Positions 7,230 to 16,380 of a stretch of 64,000 nt of DNA are shown here, in pieces (the first letter of the stretch is position 1; every line of letters starts with the position of its first letter). Under the pieces are notes generated by a model that saw only the letters and a list, made by a program, of their open reading frames with translations, was not told where the DNA came from and did no database searches. Made by a program: the position numbers and the translations under genes. The DNA lies in the NCBI RefSeq assembly GCF_006337125.1, contig NZ_CP040887.1, positions 124,001 through 188,000 of the forward strand, in the 5' to 3' direction. The DNA comes from Serinicoccus chungangensis (lineage in GTDB: Bacteria; Actinomycetota; Actinomycetes; Actinomycetales; Dermatophilaceae).

Positions 7230-8750
7230 ATGCATCTGGCCGAGGTGACCACGACGTCCGCCGCGGTGGCGGCGACCCGCTCGCGCACCGACAAGACGAC
7301 CCTGCTCGCGCAGGCCCTCGCCCAGGTGGCCGACGGGGAGCCCCGCGAGGTCGAGGTGGTGGCGGACTACCTCGCCGGCACCCTGCCGCAGCGTACCGTC
7401 GGGGTCGGCTGGCGCTCCCTGCGCGACCTCCCGGACCCGGCCGCGGACACGTCGCTGACCGTGCTCGAGGTGGACGCGGCGCTCAGCGACCTCAAGCGGC
7501 TTGCGGGTGCGGGCTCGACGGCCGCGCGCACCGCGGCCCTGCGCGAGCTGCTCGGTCGCGCCACCGCCCAGGAGCAGCAGTGGCTCGTGGGCCTGCTCAC
7601 CGGGGAGCTGCGCCAGGGGGCCGGCGACGGCGTGCTGCTGCCGGCCATCGCCCGGGCCGCGGACGTGCCCGAGCCGCTGGTGCGCCGGGCCGTCATGCTC
7701 GCCGGCTTCCCCGGCCCGGTCGCCCGCGCCGCGCTGACCGGCGGGTCGGCGGCGCTGGAGCAGGTCCGGCTGGAGGTCGGCAGGCCGCTGCGGCCGATGC
7801 TCGCCGGCTCCGAGCCGGACGTGGCGTCGGCGGTCACCGGGGAGCGCGAGCTGGCCCTCGACCTCAAGCTCGACGGCATCCGGGTCCAGGCCCACCTCGA
7901 CCGGGACGCCGAGCAGCCGGTGCGGCTGTTCACCCGCAGCCTGGAGGAGATCACCGACCGGCTCCCCGAGGTGGTCGAGGCGGTCGGCGCGCTCCCGGCA
8001 GGGTCCGCCGTGCTCGACGGCGAGGTCATCGTGCTCGGCCCCGGCGGCCGTCCCGAGCCGTTCCAGGTCACCGGCGCCCGCACCGCCTCGCGGACCGACC
8101 CGGCCGAGCTCGCCCGCACGACCCCGGTGACGACATACCTCTTCGACCTGCTGCACCTCGACGGCCGCGACCTCGTCGACGAGCCCGCGACCGAGCGGTG
8201 GGCGGCGCTCGGCGACCTCGCGCCCGGGCTGGTCGTGGAGCGGGTGAGCACCGACGACCCGGGGGCGGCGCAGGAGTTCTTCGACCGGGTGGTCGAGCAG
8301 GGGCACGAGGGCGTCGTCGTCAAGGACCCGCAGGCGCCCTACGCCGCCGGCCGGCGCGGCGCCGGGTGGGTCAAGGTCAAGCCGCGCCGCACCGCCGACC
8401 TCGTCGTCGTCGCTGTCGAGTGGGGCAGCGGGCGCCGTCAGGGGTGGCTGTCCAACATCCACCTCGCGGCCCGCGGCGCCGACGGCGAGCCGGTCATGGT
8501 CGGCAAGACGTTCAAGGGCATGACCGACGAGCTGCTCGCCTGGCAGACCGAGCGCTTCCTGGGCCTGGAGACCGCTCGCGAGGGGCACGTGGTGCACGTG
8601 CGGCCCGAGCAGGTGGTCGAGGTCGCCTACGACGCGGTGCAAACGTCGAGGAGGTATGCCGGCGGCGTCGCCCTGCGCTTCGCCCGGGTCCTGCGCTACC
8701 GCGACGACAAGCCGGTCGAGGAGGTCGACACGGTGGAGGCGCTGCGCTGA
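7230..8750 (+). CDS. ligB: ATP-dependent DNA ligase (LigB-like)
   Basis: 506-residue ATP-dependent DNA ligase, close in length and layout to mycobacterial LigB. An alpha-helical DNA-binding domain (about 1-190) is followed by the adenylation domain with the nucleophilic Lys at about residue 213 in LKLDGIRVQ (motif I), then LDGEVIVL (motif III region), GHEGVVVKD (motif IV) and GWVKVKPR (motif V). An OB-fold domain follows (about 390-506). It joins nicks using ATP and is an accessory to the essential NAD-dependent LigA. I chose the ATG at 7230 because it gives the family N-terminus (MHLAEVTTTSAAVAATRSR); a longer frame from 7140 adds 30 unlike residues. No LigD polymerase or Ku gene is adjacent. 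Confidence 0.92.
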   Translation: MHLAEVTTTSAAVAATRSRTDKTTLLAQALAQVADGEPREVEVVADYLAGTLPQRTVGVGWRSLRDLPDPAADTSLTVLEVDAALSDLKRLAGAGSTAARTAALRELLGRATAQEQQWLVGLLTGELRQGAGDGVLLPAIARAADVPEPLVRRAVMLAGFPGPVARAALTGGSAALEQVRLEVGRPLRPMLAGSEPDVASAVTGERELALDLKLDGIRVQAHLDRDAEQPVRLFTRSLEEITDRLPEVVEAVGALPAGSAVLDGEVIVLGPGGRPEPFQVTGARTASRTDPAELARTTPVTTYLFDLLHLDGRDLVDEPATERWAALGDLAPGLVVERVSTDDPGAAQEFFDRVVEQGHEGVVVKDPQAPYAAGRRGAGWVKVKPRRTADLVVVAVEWGSGRRQGWLSNIHLAARGADGEPVMVGKTFKGMTDELLAWQTERFLGLETAREGHVVHVRPEQVVEVAYDAVQTSRRYAGGVALRFARVLRYRDDKPVEEVDTVEALR

Positions 8751-8760
8751 CCCCCCACCC

Positions 8761-8896
8761 ACCGAGCGCCGCGCGTGGTTGTCCTGGACCTGACCGAGCG
8801 CCGCGCGTGGTTGCCCTGGACCTGACCGAGCGCCGCGCGTGGTTGCCCTGGACCTGACCGAGCGCCGCGCGTGGTTGCCCTGGACCTGACCGAGCA
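8761..8896. repeat. 32-bp tandem repeat, four copies plus a partial
   Basis: The unit ACCGAGCGCCGCGCGTGG... repeats with an exact 32-bp period at 8761, 8793, 8825 and 8857, and a partial fifth copy begins at 8889. Copies are virtually identical (one T/C change in the first). The array fills most of the 198-bp gap between the converging ligase and lipoprotein genes and may act as a bidirectional transcription stop. Confidence 0.9.
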
Positions 8897-8948
8897 AGGC
8901 GCCGTCCTCGGGGTCCGCGGCGAGGGCCTGGCGCCCGGTCTGGTGGGA

Positions 8949-9491
8949 TCACCTGACGCGCTGTCCCTGTCCGTCGAAGCACGGTGACTCGACGTCGAGG
9001 TTGACGCGGGCGTCGAGCTGCGGTGCGACGGTGACCGTGAACCCCTGGTCGTTGCGGTGGTACGTCACCGGGCTGGAGTCGGGTGCCGGGTTGTCGAGAC
9101 GTTCCCAGCCGTTCGCGTCGAGCCAGTCACGGACGAGCTGCGCCTGCTCGGCCTCCAGCTCGGGGTCCGCCTCCTCCGAGACGCGCAGCTGTGTCCCCTC
9201 GGCCCAGGCCGAGATGTCGGACTTGGCGTCCAGTGTGCACGCCCGGATGGTCCCCTCTCCGGGCTTGTCCTCCAACGGTGGCTTGTCCTCGAGGTCGAAC
9301 TGGTCCCACAGGTCCTGCAGGATCTCCCGGACGCGGGGCTGCTGCTCCCTCGCCGCTGCCTCGTCGGCGCTTCCGCTCACGCTGGCTTCCTCCGTCGTCG
9401 TGGAGCCTTCCGGGGTGGTCGCACCACCCAGGTTCTGACATCCTGCCAGCGTCACCGCGGCCAGCGTGAGCACCGATCCCAGGAACCTCAC
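8949..9491 (-). CDS. Putative secreted lipoprotein
   Basis: 180-residue protein with a lipoprotein signal peptide: short basic start, hydrophobic core, and lipobox LAGC (Cys at about residue 18). A Ser/Thr/Glu-rich linker follows, then a globular domain of about 110 residues that I do not recognise. Start GTG at 9491 overlaps the stop of the large hydrolase gene (GTGA, 9488-9491), so it is the last gene of a three-gene operon. Placement next to a WXG100-like protein and a DUF1023 hydrolase suggests an envelope-anchored partner or protective protein for the hydrolase; that role is inference. Confidence 0.75.
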   Translation of the reverse strand: MRFLGSVLTLAAVTLAGCQNLGGATTPEGSTTTEEASVSGSADEAAAREQQPRVREILQDLWDQFDLEDKPPLEDKPGEGTIRACTLDAKSDISAWAEGTQLRVSEEADPELEAEQAQLVRDWLDANGWERLDNPAPDSSPVTYHRNDQGFTVTVAPQLDARVNLDVESPCFDGQGQRVR

Positions 9492-11740
9492 GCGGGCTCC
9501 CCTCCCTGCCCGAAGCTGCCGTCCAGCGGGCCGGGCGCCATGATCTCGGGCTGCGACTGCTCCCACGGGGACTCCAGATCGTCGACAGGGACGGGGTCGG
9601 TGCCAGGGTAGTCCGGCTCGTCGTAGACGTTGTCCGGGCCGATCCAGTCGCCGTCCTCCCGGTAAGGGATGACCTCACCGCCGGTGATGACGCCGACGAT
9701 GTTGGTCCATGCGTCCGTCCCGGGGGTCACCACGTGGCTGTGCGCGTCGAAGCCCTCCAGGCGTTCTCCGGCGTGCTCCCCTTCTGTCCAACGCCCGGTC
9801 TCCAGCCGGATGAACTGGTCGGAGCTGTTCGGGTTGTCCCCATGCCCCCAGTCCTCGGGAAGGCCGACCCACCAGCGCACGTCCTCCGAGGCCTGGGCCA
9901 CGGCGATGCTGTCGCCCGGGGCGGTCTGGGTGAAGCGCTGGACGTCCCGGTCATGGCCGTCCCAGGTCTGCCGTGGGTATGTGTCCGGGGTGGAGGGCTG
10001 CTCGCCCCACGGGTCGAGCGGCCAGGGGAGCGGTCGGTGCAGCCCCAGACCGGAGCCGGAGGGGGCGACGAGCATCGTGCGGTCCACGTCCATGCCGTAG
10101 ACGTCGGCGAAGCCGACGATCCCGCCTCCCGCGGAGTGGCCGACCGCGGTGACCGTGCGGTCCGCCATGCCCAGGCCCTCGACGAAGCGCAGCAGCGCCT
10201 GCCCGCCGTCCTCGGACCAGCGCGTCTGGGTGGCGTCGGAGGCCACCGAGTTCGGCACGTCGATGCCCATCCAGGTCACGCTGCTCGTGTCGGGGTCCTC
10301 AGCGAGCTGCTGCACCCGGTCGACGTAGCTGCCGATGTTCGACAGGTCCGTCGTCGTCCCCGGCACGAAGATCCCGACGTTCTCGCTGTCCAGCTCCCCG
10401 TGCCACTCGGCATACCGACCGTCCCCACGGGGGTCGAAGAGCAGGACGGCCCGCGCATCAGCGGGCAGCACCGCCCCGACGGCGTCCTCCACGTCGGCGA
10501 AGCGGGGACGCTCCAGGGGCTCCGTCAGCCCCTCGTAGAGCTCCAGCCGGGCGAGGGAGCGCTCGACCTCCTGGTCCCGCAGCCGGAAGTCGTGGAGCAG
10601 CGTCTGGGCGTCCTCGCCCATCAGACCCTCGAGGATCGTCTCGCCCAGCCAGTCGGGATACCACCCGGGCAGCGCGTCGAGCGCCTCCTGGCGGGTCGCG
10701 GCGTTGTCCGGCATCGCCTGCAGGACCGCTAGCCGCTGCTGCTCGACGTCGATCGCGCTCTCGACCAGCAACCGGTTGGCCGCCGCCCGGTGCTCCACCG
10801 GTATGCCGTCCAGACTCCCGATGAGCGCCGGGTGGAGCAGCCGCATCCGCTGCTGCTCCAGCGGGCTCAACCCGGCCCAGTACTCCCGGATGCCCTCGAT
10901 CGCGTGGGGGTCGGCGACCTGGCCGTCCTCGAGCTCACCGATCGCCGCCCACAGGCCGGACAGCACCGGGTCGTCGGCGTCGCGCGGCTCGTGGTCCGTC
11001 GTCAGCGCGGCCATGACGTGCGGGTTGCGCTGCAGGAAGCCGGCCAGCCGTTCCTGGTCGAGCTCGTCGAGCAGGGCGCGCACGGCGTCCGGGTCCCCGG
11101 CCCGGGCGATGCGGGCGAGCAGCGCCTCGTCGGCCGCGGTGTCGACCAGGCCGTGGTCCCGGAAGACCTGCCAGGTCCCCTCCGGCGCCTGGGACCGGGT
11201 GAAGCTCGCGGTGGAGGAGCCGGGCTTCAGGGCGGCCAGGGAGGCGCGGACCTGGGCGAGGGTGTCGCGACAGCCGCGGTCGGCCGTCCGCAGCATCTCC
11301 GTCGGGTGCTCGGCGCGGTCCCGCAGGGTGCCCTCCCGCCGCCGCACCTCCGCCCAGTCGACCGTCTCGATCGTCTCGCCGGTGTAGTGCGTCACCTCGG
11401 TGCGGGGCAGGTCGGCGTGCAGCGCGTCCCAGTCGCGCTGCACCTCGCGCAGGGTCGGCGCGTGCTCGTCGAGGGCCCCGGCCAGCCCGTCGAGGGCGCC
11501 GCCGGCGGCGCGGAGGTCCTCCTGCAGGGTCCGCAGGCCGTCCTGCGCCGGGTCGGCGGCCTCGTCGGCCCGGTCGGTGATCTGGCCCTCCCACCCCAGG
11601 GCGGCGGCCGCCTGCCCGAGGGTGCGTCGCAGACCCACCCGCTCGTCGTCGACGACGTCCGCGGCCGAGCGCAGGCCCCGGGCGGCGGTCCGCAGGGGGT
11701 CGCCCTCACCGACCATCCAGCCGGGGATGTCGAGGCTCAT
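9488..11740 (-). CDS. Large alpha/beta-hydrolase (DUF1023 type) with WXG100-like N-terminus
   Basis: 750-residue protein. The N-terminal about 130 residues are helical and WXG100-like, including a W-x-G in LGWEGQITDRADEA. The middle is helical and acidic. The C-terminal about 330 residues form an alpha/beta-hydrolase of the DUF1023 (PF06259) kind, with the nucleophile elbow VGHSAGGGIVG, a strand DVDRTMLVAPSGSG and a catalytic-type His in FDAHSHVVTPG. The pairing of a type VII-like targeting region with a hydrolase suggests an exported enzyme. It overlaps both neighbours by 4 bp: the small WXG100-like protein upstream and the lipoprotein downstream. No ESX secretion genes are in the window. 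Substrate unknown. Confidence 0.82.
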   Translation of the reverse strand: MSLDIPGWMVGEGDPLRTAARGLRSAADVVDDERVGLRRTLGQAAAALGWEGQITDRADEAADPAQDGLRTLQEDLRAAGGALDGLAGALDEHAPTLREVQRDWDALHADLPRTEVTHYTGETIETVDWAEVRRREGTLRDRAEHPTEMLRTADRGCRDTLAQVRASLAALKPGSSTASFTRSQAPEGTWQVFRDHGLVDTAADEALLARIARAGDPDAVRALLDELDQERLAGFLQRNPHVMAALTTDHEPRDADDPVLSGLWAAIGELEDGQVADPHAIEGIREYWAGLSPLEQQRMRLLHPALIGSLDGIPVEHRAAANRLLVESAIDVEQQRLAVLQAMPDNAATRQEALDALPGWYPDWLGETILEGLMGEDAQTLLHDFRLRDQEVERSLARLELYEGLTEPLERPRFADVEDAVGAVLPADARAVLLFDPRGDGRYAEWHGELDSENVGIFVPGTTTDLSNIGSYVDRVQQLAEDPDTSSVTWMGIDVPNSVASDATQTRWSEDGGQALLRFVEGLGMADRTVTAVGHSAGGGIVGFADVYGMDVDRTMLVAPSGSGLGLHRPLPWPLDPWGEQPSTPDTYPRQTWDGHDRDVQRFTQTAPGDSIAVAQASEDVRWWVGLPEDWGHGDNPNSSDQFIRLETGRWTEGEHAGERLEGFDAHSHVVTPGTDAWTNIVGVITGGEVIPYREDGDWIGPDNVYDEPDYPGTDPVPVDDLESPWEQSQPEIMAPGPLDGSFGQGGEPA

Positions 11741-12000
11741 CGCCCGCCCGTGGCATCCGCGGCGTGGTCGGCCAGCGTCTGCATCCCCTCGCCCAGCGTC
11801 GCGAGCTCGCGGCCGGCGTCCGTCAGGCGCAGCCGCGCCGTGCTCTGCAGCTCGGCGAGCACGGCCGCGGTGGAGGTCCCGCGCAGCGCCCCCGCCAGCT
11901 CGGCGACCGCGACGTCACCCGTGGCGCCCCCCAGCGCCGCGCCGCCGTCGCCCAGCTCGCGCGCGGCCTCCCTCGTGGCGTCGATGTCGACCCGTGGCAT
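11737..12000 (-). CDS. Small WXG100/ESAT-6-like helical protein
   Basis: 87-residue, almost wholly helical protein with the length of WXG100 family members but no clear W-x-G motif; a GGAAL turn near residue 20 is the closest hairpin. It starts at the ATG 12000 with a good ribosome-binding site (GGGAGGGG) 3-4 nt upstream on the minus strand. Its stop overlaps the start of the 750-residue hydrolase (ATGA), so the two are co-translated and likely act together, perhaps as a secretion chaperone or partner. A TATGGT box at 12020-12025 may be its -10 element. Confidence 0.68.
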   Translation of the reverse strand: MPRVDIDATREAARELGDGGAALGGATGDVAVAELAGALRGTSTAAVLAELQSTARLRLTDAGRELATLGEGMQTLADHAADATGGR

Positions 12001-12137
12001 GACCCCTCCCTCGGCGCAGACCATACCGGAGCGAGCGGGCGACGGCTCCTCGTCAGGTGGCGGACGGCGTCGCCGACAGGACACGAGGTCGGGCGTTTGG
12101 GACGATCAGGGTCCCACCCCACCGCAGGAGGTCGACG

Positions 12138-13670
12138 ATGACCAGCGCCAGCGCGAACCTCGCCCACAACCTGGCCGCCACCGCGCAGGCCCAGCCGCAC
12201 GCCCGGGCGGTGATCCTGGACGACCTCGTCCTCACGTACGACGAGGTCGAGCACTCGGCCCGGCAGCTCGCCGGGTGGATGCGGGCCCAGGGGGTCGGCG
12301 AGGGCGACCGGGTGGCGCTCATGCTGCCCAACGTGCCGGCCTTCCCCGTCCTCTACTACGCCGCGCTGCGGCTGGGGGCGGTCGTGGTGCCGATGAACCC
12401 GCTGTTCAAGCGGCGCGAGATCCAGTTCTACCTCGAGGACTCCGGCGCCTCGCTGCTCGCGGCGATGCCGGGGGAGGACGCCGCCGCCGCGGCCGGGGCG
12501 ACGGGCACCCGGCTGCTCACCGTCGGTCCGGAGGGCCTGAGCTCCTACGTCCACGGGGACGACGCGGTGGACCCGGTCGAGGAGGTCGTGCCCCGCGACG
12601 GTGACGACACCGCGGTCATCCTCTACACCTCCGGCACCACCGGCCGCCCCAAGGGGGCGGAGCTGACCTGCGACAACCTGCAGTCCAACCAGCTCGCGAC
12701 GACCGAGACCCTGCTGCACCTCGACTCCTCGGACGTCGTCATGGGCTGCCTGCCGCTCTTCCACGTCTTCGGGATGACCTGCGGCATGAACACCGCCTTC
12801 GCGACCGGGGCGGCCCTGACGATGATCCCGAGGTTCGACCCGGCGAAGGCGCTGGAGGTCATCGAGCGCGACCGGGTCACCGTCTTCGAGGGGGTGCCGA
12901 CGATGTATGGCGCGATGCTCGCCGCCGCGGGTGCCGCGGCCACCCCGCCGGACCTGTCGACCCTGCGCACCGCGATCTCTGGCGGGGCCAGCCTGCCGCT
13001 GGAGGTCATGAAGAGGTTCGAGGAGACCTTCGGCGCGACGATCCTCGAGGGCTACGGGCTCTCCGAGACCTCGCCGGTGGCCTCGTTCAACCACCCGGAC
13101 GCCGAGCGCAAGGCCGGCTCCATCGGCACGCCGATCCGTGGGGTGCAGATGCGGCTCGTCGGCCCGGACGGCGCCGAGGTCGGGGCCAGCAGCGAGGACG
13201 ACCCGCAGGTCGGGGAGATCTGCATCCGCGGGGAGAACATCATGAAGGGCTACTGGAACCGACCCGACGCCACCGCCGAGGCGATCGACGGCGACGGCTG
13301 GTTCCACTCCGGCGACCTGGCCCGCCGTGACGAGGACGGCTACTACGTCATCGTCGACCGCAAGAAGGACATGATCATCCGCGGCGGGCTCAACGTCTAC
13401 CCGCGCGAGATCGAGGAGCTGCTCTACGAGCACCCGGCCGTCGCCGAGGCCGCCGTCGTCGGGGTCCCGCACCCCGAGCTCGGCGAGGAGGTGGCGGCCT
13501 ACGTCGTGCTCGCCCCGGACGCGCAGGCCGACGAGGCCGAGCTCGTGCGGCACGTCAAGGAGCAGGTCGCGCCGTACAAGTACCCCCGCACGGTCACCGT
13601 CATCGACGAGCTGCCCAAGGGGGCCACCGGCAAGATCCTCAAGCGCGAGCTGCGCGGCGACGGGGCCTGA
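12138..13670 (+). CDS. Long-chain fatty-acid--CoA ligase (AMP-binding family)
   Basis: 510-residue ANL-superfamily enzyme that activates a carboxylic acid, probably a fatty acid, through an acyl-AMP to acyl-CoA. The ATP-binding P-loop-like motif ILYTSGTTGRPKGAEL, the GYGLSETSPV motif, the hinge HSGDLARRDEDGYYVIVDRKKDMI and the C-terminal catalytic Lys in KGATGKILKRELR are all present. The ATG at 12138 has AGGAG 8 nt upstream. Divergent from the WXG100-like operon. Chain-length preference cannot be read from sequence. Confidence 0.92.
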   Translation: MTSASANLAHNLAATAQAQPHARAVILDDLVLTYDEVEHSARQLAGWMRAQGVGEGDRVALMLPNVPAFPVLYYAALRLGAVVVPMNPLFKRREIQFYLEDSGASLLAAMPGEDAAAAAGATGTRLLTVGPEGLSSYVHGDDAVDPVEEVVPRDGDDTAVILYTSGTTGRPKGAELTCDNLQSNQLATTETLLHLDSSDVVMGCLPLFHVFGMTCGMNTAFATGAALTMIPRFDPAKALEVIERDRVTVFEGVPTMYGAMLAAAGAAATPPDLSTLRTAISGGASLPLEVMKRFEETFGATILEGYGLSETSPVASFNHPDAERKAGSIGTPIRGVQMRLVGPDGAEVGASSEDDPQVGEICIRGENIMKGYWNRPDATAEAIDGDGWFHSGDLARRDEDGYYVIVDRKKDMIIRGGLNVYPREIEELLYEHPAVAEAAVVGVPHPELGEEVAAYVVLAPDAQADEAELVRHVKEQVAPYKYPRTVTVIDELPKGATGKILKRELRGDGA

Positions 13671-13738
13671 CGGCCTCCCTCGTCCGGCTGGTCCACCGTC
13701 GGCCCCCAGGTCATCCGTCAGCCCCCTCCTCGCGGCCG

Positions 13739-15241
13739 ATGGTGGACCTCGGGGCCGGGAGACGGCGGGCGTGGGGCAGGGTCGTGGGGGTGACGACGGA
13801 CCGGCATACCCCGGGCGAGCCCGCGCGGCGCCCCCACATCCTGCTCATCCTCACCGACGACCACGCGGCGCACGCGGTGGGGGCCTACGGGTCCCGCATC
13901 ACCACCACCCCGCACATCGACGGCATCGCCGAGCGAGGGGTGCGGCTGGACCGCTGCTTCGTCACCAACTCGCTCTGCACGCCCAGCCGGGCCAGCATCC
14001 TCACCGGCACCTACAGCCACGTCAACGGGGTGCGGACGCTCTCGACGCCCATCGACCCGAGCCAGCCGACCTTCGTGTCGCTGCTCCAGGAGGCGGGCTA
14101 CCGCACCGGCCTCGTCGGCAAGTGGCACCTCGGCGAGGGCCCGGCCCACCAGCCGCAGGGCTTCGACCACTGGGAGATCCTCGTCGACCAGGGGGAGTAC
14201 GTCGACCCCACCATCGTCAGCCCGGAGGGCACCCGCACCGAGCCGGGCTACGCCACCGACGTGCTCACCGACCTCGCCCTGGGGTGGCTGGACTCCCTGG
14301 ACGGCGACGAGCCCTGGTGCCTGCTGCTGCGGCACAAGGCCCCGCACCGGCCCTGGGTGCCGGCGCCCCGGCACACCGACCTCTTCACCGACCCCGTCCC
14401 GCTGCCGGAGACCTTCGAGGACGACCACACCGGTCGGTCGCAGGCGGTGCGGGACGTGTGGATGAGCGTCGCGGAGCACCTCACCGCCGAGGACCTCAAG
14501 GTCGACCCGCCGACGGACCTCGCCGGGGCCGAGCTCACCCGGTGGAAGTACCAGCGCTGGATGGAGGACTACCTGCGCTGCGTGCAGGCGGTCGACGAGA
14601 GCGTGGGCCGGGTGGTGGACACCCTCACCGCGCGGGGCGAGCTGGACGACACCGTGCTCGCCTACAGCTCGGACCAGGGCTTCTTCCTGGGCGACCACGG
14701 GTGGTTCGACAAGCGGCTGATGTTCGAGGAGTCGATCCGGATGCCCCTCGTGCTCTCCTGGCCACGGGGTCTCCCGGGCGGTGGCGTCCACGACGGGATC
14801 GTCTCCAACGTCGACCTCGCCCCCACCATCCTCGAGGCGTGCGGGGTCCCCGCGCACCCCCGGATGCAGGGCCGCAGCTTCTGGCGCGACCTGGTCGGCG
14901 GCGACGCCCCGCCCCCGGCCGACGGCCTGTACTACCGCTACTGGGAGCACGCCGACGGCAACCACCACGCACCGGCGCACTACGGCTACCGCACGGAGCG
15001 GCACAAGCTCGTCTACTACTACAACGACCCCCTGGGCCTGCCGGGCACGACCGGCGGACCCGGTGAGCCGGAGTGGGAGCTCTACGACCTGCGCGCCGAC
15101 CCCGCCGAGCTGCGCAACGTCGCCGACGACCCCGGCTACGCGGACGTGCGCGAGGAGCTGGAGGCCCGGATGTGGCGGGCCCAGGCCGAGCTGGGGGACG
15201 AGCCGCACCCGAGCCAGCCGGTGCCCCGGCTGCTGCGCTGA
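13739..15241 (+). CDS. Type I sulfatase (formylglycine-dependent)
   Basis: 500-residue sulfatase of the alkaline-phosphatase superfamily. The metal-binding LLILTDDHA, the maturation motif LCTPSRASILTG (Cys at about residue 80, converted to formylglycine), GKWHLGEG and SSDQGFFLGDHGWFDK are all present. No signal peptide, so it appears cytoplasmic. I report the ATG at 13739; a GTG at 13790 is an alternative that starts closer to the conserved core. It precedes the LacI regulator and sugar ABC operon on the same strand, suggesting it desulfates the imported glycan. An anaerobic or FGE-type maturase would be needed and is not in the window. Confidence 0.9.
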   Translation: MVDLGAGRRRAWGRVVGVTTDRHTPGEPARRPHILLILTDDHAAHAVGAYGSRITTTPHIDGIAERGVRLDRCFVTNSLCTPSRASILTGTYSHVNGVRTLSTPIDPSQPTFVSLLQEAGYRTGLVGKWHLGEGPAHQPQGFDHWEILVDQGEYVDPTIVSPEGTRTEPGYATDVLTDLALGWLDSLDGDEPWCLLLRHKAPHRPWVPAPRHTDLFTDPVPLPETFEDDHTGRSQAVRDVWMSVAEHLTAEDLKVDPPTDLAGAELTRWKYQRWMEDYLRCVQAVDESVGRVVDTLTARGELDDTVLAYSSDQGFFLGDHGWFDKRLMFEESIRMPLVLSWPRGLPGGGVHDGIVSNVDLAPTILEACGVPAHPRMQGRSFWRDLVGGDAPPPADGLYYRYWEHADGNHHAPAHYGYRTERHKLVYYYNDPLGLPGTTGGPGEPEWELYDLRADPAELRNVADDPGYADVREELEARMWRAQAELGDEPHPSQPVPRLLR

Positions 15242-15295
15242 GGTCGGGCGGTAGCCTTCCGGGGAGTCCGGGCAGGCCGGCGGGAGGAAGGGCCG

Positions 15296-16303
15296 ATGGT
15301 GGAGGGCACGGGGCGACGCCCCACGATCTACTCCGTCGCCGAGCGCGCGGGGGTCTCGATCGCGACCGTGTCGAGGGTGCTGCGTCGCCCTGGCGAGGTG
15401 CGTGCCTCGACCCGTGACCGCGTGCTCGCGGTCGTCGAGGAGCTCGGCTACGTCCCGGACGGTGCCGCTCGCTCGCTCGCGGTGAAGTCGCACGAGGCCC
15501 ACGGCCTGGTGCTGCCCGAGCTGCGCGGCCCCTACTACGCCGACCTGCTCACCGGCTACGAGCAGGGCGCGGCCGAGGGCGGTGCCAGCGTCGTCGTCCT
15601 GCTGACCCACGGCAAGCAGGACGTGGACCTGCTCGTGCGTCGGCTGGCCGGCCGGGTCGACGGGATGGTGCTCATGGGCGCGGTCCCGGTGTCCCCCGGC
15701 ACGGTCGCCGCGGTGCGGGCCAAGCTGCCGGTGCTCGTCCTGGCCGACCGGCACCAGGCCTCGGTCGAGAGCTTCAGCACCGAGAACGTCAGCAGCGCCG
15801 AGCAGCTGACCCGGCACCTCATCGACGTGCACGGCCGGCGCTCGCTGCGCTTCGTCGGGTCGCCGGAGTTCGCCGACGACGTCCGGGAGCGGTATGCCGG
15901 CTTCGTCGCCGCGCACGAGGCGGCGGGACTCATCCCGGCCGAGCCGGTCCCGGCGACCTTCCGCGAGGACGACGGTCCCCGGGTGGCCTCCCTCCTGGTC
16001 GACGGCGGGATCGCGTCCGACGGCGTGGTCTGCGCCAACGACGAGCTGGCGCTCGCGGTGATGCAGCGGCTGCTCGCGGCGGGCGTGGACGTGCCGGGGC
16101 GGATCAGCGTCACCGGGTGGGACGACGTCATGGCCGCCCGCTACGTCACCCCCGGGCTGACGACGGTGAGCCAGCCCGTGCGCGAGCTGGGTCGTGAGGT
16201 CGCGGTGCGCATGCGGGCCCTGCTGGAGGACCGTGACTCGGCCCCCGAGCAGCACGTGCTGCCGACCCGGCTGGTGCTCCGCCAGTCCTGCGGCTGCGCC
16301 TGA
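15296..16303 (+). CDS. LacI-family transcriptional regulator
   Basis: 335-residue LacI/GalR repressor. The N-terminal helix-turn-helix PTIYSVAERAGVSIATVSRVLRR with its hinge helix is followed by a periplasmic-binding-protein-like ligand domain (about 65-330) with SVTGWDD and a C-terminal RQSCGC. Start ATG 15296 has GGAGGAAGG upstream. It sits between the sulfatase and the sugar ABC operon, and a perfect 12-bp LacI-type palindrome (16351-16362) lies just downstream of a promoter for the binding-protein gene. It most likely represses the 16.4-22.9 kb operon until a sugar ligand binds. Confidence 0.95.
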   Translation: MVEGTGRRPTIYSVAERAGVSIATVSRVLRRPGEVRASTRDRVLAVVEELGYVPDGAARSLAVKSHEAHGLVLPELRGPYYADLLTGYEQGAAEGGASVVVLLTHGKQDVDLLVRRLAGRVDGMVLMGAVPVSPGTVAAVRAKLPVLVLADRHQASVESFSTENVSSAEQLTRHLIDVHGRRSLRFVGSPEFADDVRERYAGFVAAHEAAGLIPAEPVPATFREDDGPRVASLLVDGGIASDGVVCANDELALAVMQRLLAAGVDVPGRISVTGWDDVMAARYVTPGLTTVSQPVRELGREVAVRMRALLEDRDSAPEQHVLPTRLVLRQSCGCA

Positions 16304-16307
16304 CCCC

Positions 16308-16336
16308 TTGTGCGTCGTGAGAACCCGGTGTATGTT
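16308..16336 (+). promoter_or_regulatory. Promoter of the sugar ABC / glycosidase operon
   Basis: TTGTGC (16308-16313) and TATGTT (16331-16336) are separated by 17 bp, a good housekeeping-sigma promoter. Predicted transcription starts near 16343, so the LacI-type operator at 16351-16362 lies within the first 20 transcribed bases. Confidence 0.65.
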
Positions 16337-16350
16337 CGGCACAACGCTAT

Positions 16351-16362
16351 GTAAGCGCTTAC
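16351..16362. promoter_or_regulatory. LacI-family operator GTAAGCGCTTAC
   Basis: GTAAGCGCTTAC is a perfect 12-bp palindrome with the central CG typical of LacI/GalR operators. It sits 8-19 bp after the predicted start site and 19 bp before the binding-protein ATG, next to the LacI-family gene: a classic roadblock position. Confidence 0.8.
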
Positions 16363-16380
16363 GACGACGAAGGAGTCCTC

